Shown piece after piece: positions 1 to 10,565 of a stretch of DNA of 26,452 nucleotides. A model generated the notes under the pieces. It was not told where the DNA came from. It worked only from the letters and a program-made list of their open reading frames with translations, and made no database searches. This stretch comes from Pelargonium cotyledonis (taxonomy: Eukaryota; Streptophyta; Magnoliopsida; Geraniales; Geraniaceae): the NCBI GenBank assembly GCA_036897625.1, contig JAYMTA010000588.1, positions 1-26,452 on the forward strand, in the 5' to 3' direction. The position numbers and the translations under genes are program-made. Each line of letters begins with the position of its first letter. Within the stretch, counting starts at the first letter, position 1.

Positions 1-1244
1 TTTAATTAACAGAACCCAACAAGCATGCATGCATGGACTGCTATAATTTGGTGTCCACCTATTTTCAGCTCAATCCGCGTACTAATTAAGATAAGTAGTT
101 TTGAATTTTTAAAATTATTATACTTGAATTTGTACAAAATAAATTTAAAGTACTCTTAGTTATTTTATTAAATTCTATAATAAGTTTTAATTATATTAAC
201 CAGTCGCACGGGCGTTTTAGCTATTATATGGAATAAGCATTGCAATGATTTATTTTTCTCTTTTTTGTTTTGAAATTCAAATTTGATTGATGGATATAAA
301 ATTGTATGGACCAACGTTGTTGTAGTGCCACTCATTACACTTGTCTTCCACAAATGGGGCAGTGAAGGTCTTTGCTTCATTAACAAATAAAACTTTTTTT
401 TCTTTTCTTTTTATGGGCTATATGTTATGAAACGAGAGAACTGGACCCGTGTGGCGCTCCATTTCTCCCATTTTCGGATAGAGGGGTCAAGTAATATAAA
501 CACATATTCTAACAAAAGAGACTGCATTGATTAACATCCGTCTCGTAATTATAGAAGTATGCTGCATGACGAAAACCATCCTTACAGCGACTGGGGGAGA
601 CCTATTTTTTCGGGGTGTGACATATACATCCGAAAACAAATACGAGAGATAGAGGCCTTGCCAAATCAGGTGCGAGGCTTAAGTGTTAAGAAACATTTAA
701 AAAAAAAAAATCATCCCTTTAAAATTTAGATTACTTTAGCGCTATAAATCATCCCAATCGGTTTCAAGTAGCTTGTGTCTTAGAGTTCCCAAGTTTAAGC
801 AAATATGCTTTTGTGCGTGCCATTTTATCTGAATTTAACTTTAGGACAATGAGCATGTTTTAAGATTAATGAATCTCTTCTTTTTCTTTTGACTGGGCTA
901 GCAACATTTGAATAATCGACATACCTTTTCTTTTCCAAATCATTGTCCGTTTTGCTCTCAATTATGTTTTCAGTTAAGCAACCTCTTTCTCAATTCTCAA
1001 GTATCATCATCACAATATTGATTACTCACAATTAGATGCTTTGTTCCATTCTTAAATACTTTCGTTTCAATAAAATAAATTTGAGTTTGGAAAGCTTTAA
1101 TTTACAGCAATGCTTTAGGGTTCGACACCTGCTGCTCAATACATTTCCGAGAAGATGTGACATCGACCATTGCTAATGGTTCAATCAAGCCAAATCAAGC
1201 TTAGAATTATCAGGGCTTGACCCAACTCATACCTTTTGTACTCT

Positions 1245-1430
1245 TTTCGACTTCACCTCGAACTAGAACGGATTTATGATTTGGGCTCTCGAGCTCGACT
1301 TGTTCACAGTTTATCAGAAGTTATTAGCACATGCCAATGAATATAAATAATAAACAAACTAGTTCGCGAGCTTATCGAGGCACGAAAAGCTCGATTTCGT
1401 TTATTAGACGAACATGAACTTGGGCCCGAT
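1245..1430. repeat. Decayed dispersed repeat rich in GAGCTCG / CGAGCTT
   Basis: The stretch carries GAGCTCGAC followed after about 75 bases by TTCGCGAGCTTATCGAG and AAAGCTCGATTTCG, so related words occur in both orientations around an AT-rich core. Words of this kind are common in dispersed non-autonomous elements of dicot genomes; that association is from general knowledge, not a search. No ends or target-site duplications could be fixed, so the borders are approximate. Confidence 0.35.
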
Positions 1431-1610
1431 CATATGCAATTGTCAGATTCGGTGACTGAGCGAGCCCATGAACTGTAAGAATTCTGAATATTCAACAATA
1501 TGGCTGGGAAGATTTTAATATCATGTCCCTACCAAGCCCAGCATTAAAATATCCGTGAGGCCCATATATTAATGGGCTAACCTATTGGGCCTTTCTATTG
1601 TGAGAGCCCA
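1421..1610. promoter_or_regulatory. Orphan cluster of GCCCA/TGGGC boxes
   Basis: GCCCA or its complement occurs at 1421-1427 (as TGGGCCC), 1464-1468, 1536-1540, 1560-1564, 1573-1577, 1586-1590 and 1606-1610. The copies at 1560 and 1573 form an inverted repeat around ATATTA. Such boxes (site II, TCP-type) typically sit in promoters of plant housekeeping genes. No coding gene follows within the next 3 kb on either strand, so any function is inferred. Confidence 0.35.
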
Positions 1611-3570
1611 ATAGTGATCACTGGCTTTAACTGAAAAAAGAGAGAGAAAGAAACAATATTGGTGTTGTAACCTTTTATTTTGTTTGGCAACTTTGTTGAA
1701 TGCTTTTGCAAAGCCACTCAATCACAAAGGAATTCCATTCATCCAAATCAATTTGTTCCGTCGAGACCGAATTTCCATTAGCCTCAAAACCGATTTGATC
1801 AAACAAAGTTTTAGGCCGATCAGTTTATCCTATAAAACTAAATCGAATAAATTTGTATATTTTACACCAAAATTATAATTCTGATATAATCCGAACATTT
1901 TTCTTAATCATATCCAAATTAGTTTTTATTATTTAAAACCCTAAATTTTAAACTCAAAATTTGAATCATCTAATAGCCTCATTTTCAATGTAAAAATGGA
2001 AGGAATTTAGTTTATGTAGGTACATAGTAGGTACATTTCAATATTGATGAACAAACAAGTCTTTATATACCTTTTATAATACAAGTGGTCCACCTATATT
2101 TTACTAGTCATTTTCTGTCTTTGTAGCCACATATATCTTTGCCCATACAAACCATTTACTATATAATTTGATTTTGCTTTTTCCCATAAAAAAAAATGGA
2201 CTTTGTCTCTTCCTTGCATTGTAGACTGATGCTGGATTTGCTGAGTGGTTTAATATGTTTTTGTCTCTAGTGCTATATCCTATGATATTTATTTCATGGC
2301 GCCGAATCTTTGTTACTATACTATTGTTGTTCTTGTCTGAATGATTAGTGCTGTTAATTATTTCTTTATCATTTCTGTTTTGTACTAATCAATTTTACAA
2401 GTATTTGCTAATGGTGCCAAAAATTAGTCCACCATTTCAGTTTGTTGTTTATTGCCAAAGGGCACTAGCTGGCTAGTTGGTGGCATTGTCGGGTTTTGGA
2501 TTAAGTTTATTTAGATTTGACTGGGAGAAGCTAACTTCAAATCTGACTTGTAAGAGTTTGGTTGCTCGGGCTTGTGGGACAGAAACGAAGTTATCAAACG
2601 GCTGCGGGTTATAGAGGCAGATTCTAAATGACATTGATTGTTGTTTTGCGCTAGCACCTCCGTAATGTGCCTTCTCTTTTAGAACATTCGAGTGTTTCAA
2701 CGCATCATTAAAAGGCTTCGACTTCGGTCCCTAATCAGATCATCTAGCAGAGTGTGGTATTTCTTCCGGCATCATACCCTCAATATGGATAATATGCCAC
2801 TGCGGATTATGAGTTTAAGTTTCTCCCTTGTTTTCTTTTTCTTTCTATGTTTGGTTTCCTCCTCGCTGTTGTTTGGGTTGATAGGCTTTGATTTCGACTT
2901 TCTATATAAAATGTACTGCTCATTTATAATAAAAAATAATTTGAAAAGAGTTTCATTCAAATTTTTTTGCCACAAAACGAATGAACTTCACTAAACGACA
3001 AAATTTATAAATTCGTATAACTCTATCATAACAAATGCAGCTTAAAATCGATTGAATTGATTTTTAGATACCGTGAGTTATAGTTCACATGGTGGTGGTG
3101 ATGTTTTCAAAGTTGAAGCTTGGAAATGCTGTAAAAATATGGCATTGTATTGAAGTTGATGAAGTAAGATTTGATTTGAAATGTGGTCTGATAAATCATA
3201 AAAGTGAGTTTCACTGACTTCCACACAAGTGAGCTTTACTTTTTTAAGGTTTGAAACCCACATGATTCTTGGATTCTTGGTACAACACATGCTTCATCTT
3301 TATAGTGTTTCATTTTTCTGATTTGTATTGTGCTTGTGTTGTTGTGGGGGCTTCTTTGTACTTGTACCTATATCCATATAGTAAATCATGTAAATCTCAC
3401 TCCAATTATTGTCCTAGGTTATGTAACTCATTCATTAATTTTCAACTATATCTATCCATCAATTGTGTCTTTTTAACACAGACCCAGCAGCAACAGCACT
3501 ACCTTTATGTTATATTCTGTTATCTTGTTTTTTGTTTTCTGTGGCAAAAGCATTAGGAGTGAGCTGAAAA

Positions 3571-3790
3571 TCCGTTAGCGTGTTGTGTTGAAGATTGAGC
3601 GAGTGACACACGATTGTGTGTCGTATTGGTCATACACGTGTTGAGCGTATCACAACACAACTAGTTGATTGTGCATGTGTGTTATAAGAGCTCATCGCAA
3701 ACACAGTACGATTACTAAACGTGTTGAGCTATCAAACACGAACACGATTACAAAATGTGAGTCCACACCGTGTCGTGTTCATATTAATTA
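3571..3790. repeat. Hairpin-rich ACACGA / CGTGTTG repeat
   Basis: GTTGTGTTG at 3582-3590 is matched in inverted orientation by CAACACAAC at 3653-3661. Between them lies a perfect 7-bp hairpin, GACACAC-GATT-GTGTGTC, at 3605-3622. The words CGTGTTGAG, AACACGATTAC and CGTGTCGTGTTC recur up to about 3783. This resembles the tail of a dispersed plant repeat. It contains one CACGTG at 3635-3640. The borders are approximate. Confidence 0.4.
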
Positions 3791-4625
3791 CTTGTCATGA
3801 GTTGTAATCAAAGTTTGTGATTACATAAAAAGAAAAAAGAAAAGGAAAAAAAAAAGATGTTTAGACCATTTAATCATCAACCTTTTACCTTAATAAACAA
3901 ATCAAATAACAAGTACAATGGGAGAGAGAAGAAGGAAAAAGAAAAGAAAGAAGCAACATGTGAATACCAGCAGCTCATCCACCAACTTGTGTATTTTATT
4001 AGACTCTTCTCTTCCTTCTTCACTCCCCTGACTCTGTTACTGTCTCTCCACCCAGTAAAGCCTTGTCCTTTATCACATTTAACACAAAAAAAGGAAATAA
4101 ACTGGACCAAACCCTCCTTCCCAAAATTGTACTGGTCTGTAAAATTCAGAACATCACCACACACTCAAAGCACTAAAAGCAAGCAGAGTGTAGTAAATGC
4201 CTCTAATTATCACTGTACTTAGTGTCTCAGGTAATGCATGTAATGTGTGTGTGTTAATGTGTTGTCCTTTTTCAACTACCTCCTTCTTTCCCATACCCAA
4301 ACCCAAACTCATCTATTATATTGTTAGTGTATACTTATACTATATGCACTTACCTTCCTCTTCTTAATTGAAAACAAGAACATTCTTTTGAAACCCATTT
4401 ACCACTCCAATTTCCCAGACACCCCATCTTCATCTCCACAGACATTCTCCAATACCATCCATTTATCTTCCTTGTTCCCTTCACTGCCATTGCAGCCATG
4501 TGGATTTTCCCTTGAAGTTTTTTTTTCCCTATCTTTTTGCCTTGTTGGGCTGTTGGGTTTCATTTCTGGTTGATTTCACTGCTTGAATGCTGTTTGTTAG
4601 TTGTTTCAGGAGCAACCCAGGCCAG

Positions 4626-4775
4626 GTCTGTCTGAAAAATGACTACTTGATTTCTGGGTATTTCTGGTTTCCTTGATTTTGACTTGTCCCCAGGGAAGTA
4701 CTATTACTATTTCCTCTCTGAATTGTCTCTGGAGTTGTCTTTTGGTGATGGTTCTGTTTCATGGATTTGTTTCAG
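4626..4775 (+). other. Putative 5' leader intron of the receptor-like gene
   Basis: CCAG|GTCTGT at 4626 could serve as donor and the pyrimidine-rich GATTTGTTTCAG ending at 4775 as acceptor, giving a 150-nt intron. Splicing it out would remove the upstream ATG at 4639 and leave the short uORF at 4800. This is an inference from splice-like words only; transcript data would settle it. Confidence 0.3.
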
Positions 4776-4799
4776 TTTGCCCTGAATTCAACACTCCTG

Positions 4800-4811
4800 A
4801 TGAGTTCATAG
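4800..4811 (+). promoter_or_regulatory. Minimal upstream ORF (3 codons plus stop)
   Basis: ATG AGT TCA TAG lies 43 nt before the main ATG at 4855, in the inferred leader. It is too short to encode a meaningful peptide but could lower initiation at the main start codon. The effect is inferred. Confidence 0.35.
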
Positions 4812-4854
4812 GAGGTTTTTGAGATTTCTCTTCACTCTGCTCAACTTTTTGTTC

Positions 4855-7800
4855 ATGGCCATGGGGATGGGGCCTTTGCACTTGCTTCTCCTGGTGTTCC
4901 TTTTCTGGGTTTGCTTTATCATCCCAAGCTCCCATGAATTGCAAACTGCTCAAACCCAAGCTCTGTTGCAGTTGAGGAAGCATTTGGAGTACCCTTTGCC
5001 ACTGGAAATCTGGGCAAGTTATGATGGAGACATGTGTTTCATTCCTTCCTCTGCACATATGAGCATCAAATGCAATGCTAATTCAGTCACTGAGCTCAAA
5101 ATCATGGGTAATAAGCTTGCCAAGGTCAGTGAATTCAATGGTTTTGCAGTTCCCAATTGGACTCTATCTCAAAGTTTTTCCATTGATTCTTTTGTTACAA
5201 CATTATCCAGATTAACAAGCTTAAGGGTTCTCAGCTTTGTGTCACTGGGGATTTGGGGACCACTTCCTGATAAGATTCATAGGCTATCTTCACTTGAACT
5301 CTTGGATTTTAGCTCAAATTCTATTTTTGGTTCCATTCCACCCAAGATATCTACAATGGTTAAGCTTCAAACTTTGATACTTGATGACAATTATTTCAAT
5401 GATACTATGCCTAATTGGTTGAATTCCCTGTCAAACCTCACCATTTTGAGCATGAAGAGCAACCGCCTCAGGGGTCGGTTTCCTTCTTCAATATGTCAAA
5501 TTACAACACTCACTGACATTGCTTTGTCTCACAATGAGCTCTCCGGTAAACTGCCGGATTTGAGTACTTTAACTAGTCTACATGTATTGGATGTAAGAGA
5601 GAATCATCTTGATTCTGAGCTGCCTGCAATGCCCAAAGGGCTTATCACAGCTCTACTGAGCAAGAACTCATTCTCGGGAAAAATTACTCGACAATTTAGC
5701 GGGTTGAGACAGCTTCAACATCTTGATATCTCATCAAATAATGTGAGTGGAACACCACCTTCAAGCCTGTTCTCTCTGCCTAGCATAAGTTATCTGAATT
5801 TGGCATCCAATATGCTTAGTGGGTCACTTCCAACTGATCTTCATTGTGGTGGCAAACTTGGGTTTGTTGATATTTCTAGTAACAAGTTAATTGGTCAACT
5901 TCCTTCTTGCTTGGGAAGCTCTTCAGATAAGACAGTTGTTAAATCTGGTGGAAATTGCATATCTGAGGATTCCCAAGAGTTGCACTGTAAAGAAGATGGT
6001 GCAAGCAGGAGAAAATCCAAAAGAAGAATTGTATTATCAGTTGCTATCATTATTGGAGCTGTTCTTCTTTTAGTGCTTCTTGCATTGGGAGTCATTTTTC
6101 TGTGTAGAAGATACCGTAATAGGCAAAGGACATCTGAGACACTTACATTGCCAAAGATTGTGCAAGATAATACACCAACTGGGTTATCTCCTCAACTTCT
6201 TGCAAATGCTAGTAAGTTCTTATTGTTGCATATATGTTTGTATTTATGTTGCTAATGAGAATATTAGGTGACCACTTCTTGTTTTCTATATATACTCTTT
6301 AGGGTTCATTCAAGCAGCGAAGCTAGGGACACAAAGCAACCCAGCGTGTCGATTGTTTTCCTTAGAAGAGTTAAAATATGCCACAAATAACTTCGATTCG
6401 TTGTCATTTATGGGAGAAGGCTCTGCAGGGAAGGTATATATCCTACAAAAAAACTAGAATATGCTTATATAGTTTAGCTATGTTCTGTCAGTACCTTAGC
6501 TCTCTAAACTACAAACTTCTAATGCAACATAGCCCAAATTTAACTAGAATTAGTACAATAATATGGCATTGTTTGATCAGTTGCATTGTCTTTATCACAT
6601 GCCTGATCTTGGTTTTACTTTCAGCTTTACAAAGGGAAATTGGAGAATGGGACCTATATTGCCATAAGATCCTTGGCTTTACTGAAGAAACATTCAATCC
6701 AATACCTTAAAGGGAGGTTGGATTTGCTTTCAAAGCTTCAACATCCACATTTAGTATGCTTCTTGGGTCATTGCATCGAATGTGGAGGAAAAGATGATTC
6801 CAGTGCCAATAAAGTCTTCCTCGTATATGAATATGTGCCTAATGGGAATTATCGTACACATCTATCAGGTTAGTATAAGATCATAATGAACTTCATTTGC
6901 ATTTAAAAGATTAGTTGATGCCTTAGTGCACATGCATAATTTTGTTTCTGTGCCTATTACATGTCTATGAAAATAGTTGTTTAAAAGGAATGATTCAACT
7001 TTCAAAATTTGCAGCTTCTAAGATCATGTAAAATACATGTAAATTTGCAGAATATTCTCCAGAGAATGGTCTTAAATGGTCTGATAGATTGGCTATTCTA
7101 ATTGGAGTTGCCAAAGCTGTCCATTTTCTTCATACCAGGGTGATTCCTGGTTCTTTCAACAACCGATTGAGAACAAGCAACATTTTACTCGACGAGCACA
7201 GGATTGCAAAGCTAAGTGACTACGCGATGTCAATCATCACAGAAGAACTAGAAAAACACGAGGTATGTTCATAACCTTTTTGCAAACTTTCCGATTTTGC
7301 ATTGATCAATCTATAGTTCTCAATAATTCTAACGCGCCTTTTTCTTATTTGTTAGGCAAAAGGGGAAGGCCCTAAATCATGGTATGCATCTTTCTTGGCT
7401 AAAACATTATGTGAGAAAAGATGTGGATAGAGTCCTCTCTATAGGTTAAATTAGTGCTTCTATGAAGTCACAAAGTACGTTAGTAGTAAGCAATAACCTA
7501 ATGGATTCACCTATGACCAGTTTTCTAGTTCTCTGAAAACAGTTTTCTGAAAAATTAGAAAAATACGACATAAAAACACATACACTTCAATTTTACGCGA
7601 AGAGATAAAAAAAAAAAAATGCTTGTTTATGCAAGTTGGGGTCTTGTAATTTTGCAGGCAGAGAGCAAAACTGCATGATGATGTGTACAACTTTGGATTT
7701 ATATTACTAGAATCACTGGTAGGGCCTATAGTATCCGGACAAGAAGAAGCATTTCTGCTAAATGAAATGGTAAGCTTCCATATATGCTAGTGTTGAAAAC

Positions 7801-8106
7801 AAAATAAAACATAATATAATTTTTGTAGTGTTGTTGAATCTTGATTTGTTGATTGTGATGTTTTTGGAGGGATCGTTTGGGAGCCAGGATGGTCGGAAAA
7901 GAATAGTGGATCCGATGGTGTTGACCAGTTGCTCGCAGGAGTCATTATCAATAGTGGTTTCGATCACAAACAAGTGCATATCTCCTGAAGCTTCGTCGCG
8001 ACCATCTTTTGAGGATGTGCTGTGGAATTTACAGTACGCGGCTCAAGTGCATGCCACTGCTGATGCGGATCAGAAATCGGATGCCATTTCACAGTCTACT
8101 TCTTGA
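4855..8106 (+). CDS. Probable inactive LRR receptor-like protein kinase (At3g03770-like), 772 aa
   Basis: Exons: 4855-6211, 6303-6433, 6625-6868, 7051-7262, 7356-7381, 7658-7769 and 7870-8106. All introns are GT-AG and the phases join into 773 codons including TGA. Order of parts: signal peptide (about 1-27), LRR ectodomain with roughly ten repeats (about 117-351), a single membrane helix (about 392-417) followed by basic residues, then a cytoplasmic kinase-like domain (about 465-750). The glycine loop GEGSAGK (490-496) survives. The VAIK lysine is Arg511 (AIR), the HRD loop is replaced by VIPGSFNNR near 608-616, and DFG is DYA (634-636). It is therefore expected to be a plasma-membrane pseudokinase, probably acting as a co-receptor or scaffold. 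The ligand is unknown. The ATG at 4855 is the first one in frame that places a good signal peptide at the N-terminus. The closest family I recognise is Arabidopsis At3g03770/At5g14210, from memory. Exon 5 is a 26-nt microexon. Confidence 0.92.
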
Positions 8107-8548
8107 GAATCATTGATCTTGTGCAGTTTCATTGGCTTATTCTTGGTTAACTTGTAAAATGTAAAGTTGTAAATTTCATTTTTTTGTGTGGCTAATATAC
8201 AACTCTAATTTTCAGATACATTTATTTATATTATGCAATATAAAAGGAAATGCGTATTTAAGAGCAAGTAATTTGGATCTGAACTATCATAAACTCGAAA
8301 TACGACCTAAATATGCATCCAACCATCTTTTGGTTCAAATTCGTATGGTAAAAATGTGATCTAATTAGAGAATATGTACGAATTCACACATTTTATGTCT
8401 AAAAAATAAAAACATATTTAAATTGTGGCCCGAAATCCAAAAAAATATGAAGATATTTTGAGCTAATTGTCGGAACAAGAACCAAACAAACCCAATTCGA
8501 AACCCAAAAATGCCACCTCTGAAGTAGGTTGGTTGAAATAAATGACGA

Positions 8549-8757
8549 AGTATATTTTATTTTTTATAAGCAATGACCTAAAAGTGTATATATACAAGGA
8601 ACTAATAGTGTTCAGGAAAGAGACTATTTCTCTTAACCCTAGACTAGAGTTTTTGGCACCTTACCGCACCAAAGTGGTCTCTTACACCACCACCGTTGAG
8701 TGAGGATTGTCCTCAGACCTCCTCCCACACACACAGCTGGATTAACCACTGCGCCAC
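8549..8757 (-). mobile_element. tRNA-derived SINE, about 205 bp, minus orientation
   Basis: On the minus strand the element starts with TGGCGCAGTGG (8746-8756), which fits the pol III box A pattern TRGCNNAGYGG. About 37 nt further on, GGTCTGAGGAC (8709-8719) is a box B-like word. The element ends in an A-rich tail (complement of 8551-8570). TGACGA flanks both ends, at 8543-8548 and 8758-8763, as a plausible short target-site duplication. No ORF is present, as expected for a SINE. The family is not identified. Assignment rests on promoter boxes, tail and flanks together. Confidence 0.6.
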
Positions 8758-8985
8758 TGACGATGAACATGAATTGAACTTTTAAAATTGTCACGCAAGT
8801 AAATACATTTCAATGATGCATAAAAAATTACATATTAATGCATAGAAAAATGGTGATTTATTGAAAGATTGAGTTAACAATTACAAGATTTTTCATTTCA
8901 TACGTTTGACGAGAAATTCAAAATTCGATTATGAAACTGTGTTTTTTCATCAACTTAGAAGGTGTTTAAAAGAATCAAGACTTAT

Positions 8986-9060
8986 TGGACTAAGCGGTTG
9001 AGTTTCTTTTGAGTCATCGAGTTCGAACATTTTTTGCCATCGGTAAGGAACGAGTTCGAA
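8986..9060 (+). repeat. Possible second tRNA/SINE-like relic
   Basis: TGGACTAAGCGG (8986-8997) resembles a box A. GAGTTCGAAC (9019-9028) resembles a box B at the usual distance, and a further GAGTTCGAA lies at 9052-9060. No cloverleaf, tail or duplicated flank is evident, so it is at best a decayed SINE head. Confidence 0.25.
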
Positions 9061-9109
9061 ATTTTGAGTTAAAAAGTGAGACTATGAGAGCTCAAAAGAT
9101 GGAGAAGAA

Positions 9110-9159
9110 GCCCAAAAGCAATGGGCTAAAGAAGCCCAATAAAGCCCAACTAGAGCCCA
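9110..9159. promoter_or_regulatory. Five GCCCA boxes at 10-12 nt spacing
   Basis: GCCCA occurs at 9110-9114, 9134-9138, 9144-9148 and 9155-9159, with the complement TGGGC at 9122-9126. The start-to-start distances are 12, 12, 10 and 11 nt, close to one helical turn. Such site II-type boxes are TCP-factor targets in plant promoters. The position, ahead of the leader of the NT-C2 gene, suggests a promoter or enhancer element, which is an inference. Confidence 0.45.
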
Positions 9160-9599
9160 CGGACAGAGAAGCAAAGCGTCAGGCGTGAGTGCCACCATCC
9201 CCTAACTCTGTGTCCATTGTGTCGGTTAATAGTAAATACGGCCAACTAAGCCTGAAAACGACCTCCATTAACACACACTGTTTTGTCCATTTCCCCACGC
9301 GCGGTCCAACCAATTAAACACACGCACCACCCAGTCAAACTTCGTCTACTACCGAGTTTGGTGGATCACCAACTCGGTTGTTCACTCGCTCAGGCGACAA
9401 GTAACAACCCCCGAGTTGACATAAACACACACAGTGCTCATGGCACGTCATACACACGTACGCTATCGCGCGTGTTGCTCTCACTGCAATGAATGGGTCT
9501 TAGATATAGTTTAAAAAAAATTGAATCAATCAAAAAAATCAAAACCACGTTTCGCTACCAAACAGAGCTCTAAAAGACACCGACCGGACGGTTTAAGAT

Positions 9600-10565
9600 T
9601 GGAATCATAAACATACGTCGTCGTTTCTTCATGTTCTTAATCTGAAGTTAATACAGTCTCAGCTGATGAGCTCTGAGCCTCAGAAATCGCAGTACCAGTG
9701 TGCTTGCAAGCTCCTGCAAAACGATTCGTTTCATGCATTGCTCTCTCTCTCTTCTGATTTTTGCGGCCAATCATTTCACAGGTTCTTGTTTCATAAATTT
9801 TCGAGCATCTACGATGTTCAATGCATTTTTTTGGAGTTCATTTTCTGGGTTTAAGAGAATGGGTTGATGGGTTCTGCATTGTGATTTGTGACAATAAAAA
9901 TGAGTGATTGAGGTTCAAGAACTGAAAGGTTTTGGTTGCACCGTGGTTATGATGTATGGATCTGATATTCAGTAGCTCAAGTAGAATTTTTGTTGCATTT
10001 CACTTGTGCCTAGAAGTTAAAAATAGCAGATTTTTTGCTTTTTGAAGCTCTCCTCTTTTTGTTCATTTCTGTTTACTGTGGAGATTTTCAAGAAAAAATT
10101 GCTTGTTTTTTTCTTCAGTTTTCATTAGCGTACTGTTACCTTGTACATAAATTGCACTTGTTCTGTTTGGTTGCTTAGAAAGTGCTTGAAAAGAGGCAAA
10201 AAGATCAAAGTCAAAAATATTTATTTTACTTTTCATGATTGGTTAAGTTTCTGCTCATGGAGCTGGGCAGTTCTGAGTGTTTTGCTCAGTTCAGTTGGTT
10301 GTATATTATATTTACTCAATAGGTGTAGATAGTGCAAGTGTAAGATCTAAGCTTCTGGGTTGTTTCTTTACCAGCATTTCTTGCTCCCAAATGGGGAAGA
10401 TTGTTATTTACTTTTTGTGCTAGTTTTGTCATCTCTTGTTAGATGTATGTTTTGCAATCATAACTTTCTCTTTCTCTTTTGTTGTTGTAGTGTCTGGTTT
10501 TGAACTGATATATCTAAAGGTACACTCATTGCAATCAAACTTGGACAATCAATTTCAGTGCTACA
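9600..10565 (+). other. Probable 5' leader region of the NT-C2 gene, with a leader intron
   Basis: No coding sequence is supported here. A CT run (about 9739-9754) is typical of plant leaders. A strong acceptor, a long pyrimidine tract ending TTGTTGTTGTAG at 10490, suggests that the last leader exon starts at 10491. A weaker acceptor ends ATTTCAG at about 10557. The donor could not be chosen with confidence, and no TATA box was fixed. Confidence 0.4.

Larger units (their letters stand above)
1..4300. other. Intergenic region without a supported gene
   Basis: AT-rich DNA with many stops in all frames. The few open stretches (for example 2473-2700, 2692-2994 and 3857-4222) are short, compositionally simple and resemble no family I know. 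Visible contents are a decayed GAGCTCG-type repeat near 1245-1430, a GCCCA/TGGGC cluster at 1421-1610, and a hairpin-rich ACACGA repeat at 3571-3790. The last part (about 4200-4380) probably includes the promoter of the receptor-like gene. I see no tRNA, rRNA or recognisable transposase. Confidence 0.6.
8107..9600. other. Intergenic region with SINE-type repeats
   Basis: The first part is the 3' flank of the receptor-like gene, with no perfect AATAAA close to the stop. It then contains a tRNA-derived SINE (8549-8757), a second tRNA-like relic (8986-9060) and a GCCCA cluster (9110-9159) that probably belongs to the promoter of the NT-C2 gene. I see no coding potential; the open stretch at 9283-9492 has no family resemblance. 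Confidence 0.6.

Noticed and set aside
1115-1135. GGGTTCGACACC, box B-like word suggesting a tRNA gene
   Set aside because: No box A at the right distance upstream and no cloverleaf arms can be paired.
2473-2994. Overlapping open frames on both strands (75 and 100 codons)
   Set aside because: No recognisable domain, no splice partners, and the plus-strand frame is a Phe/Leu/Ser run from T-rich DNA.
3857-4222. Open frame of 121 codons on the plus strand
   Set aside because: Lys/Glu-rich and then Ser/Thr/Pro-rich low-complexity translation with no family resemblance, located in the promoter-proximal region of the receptor-like gene; the opposite strand is open too, which reflects base composition.
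8320-8410. AATTCGTA...TACGAATT inverted words in the 3' flank of the receptor-like gene
   Set aside because: The arms are only 8 bp and the surrounding pairing is weak, as expected by chance in AT-rich DNA.
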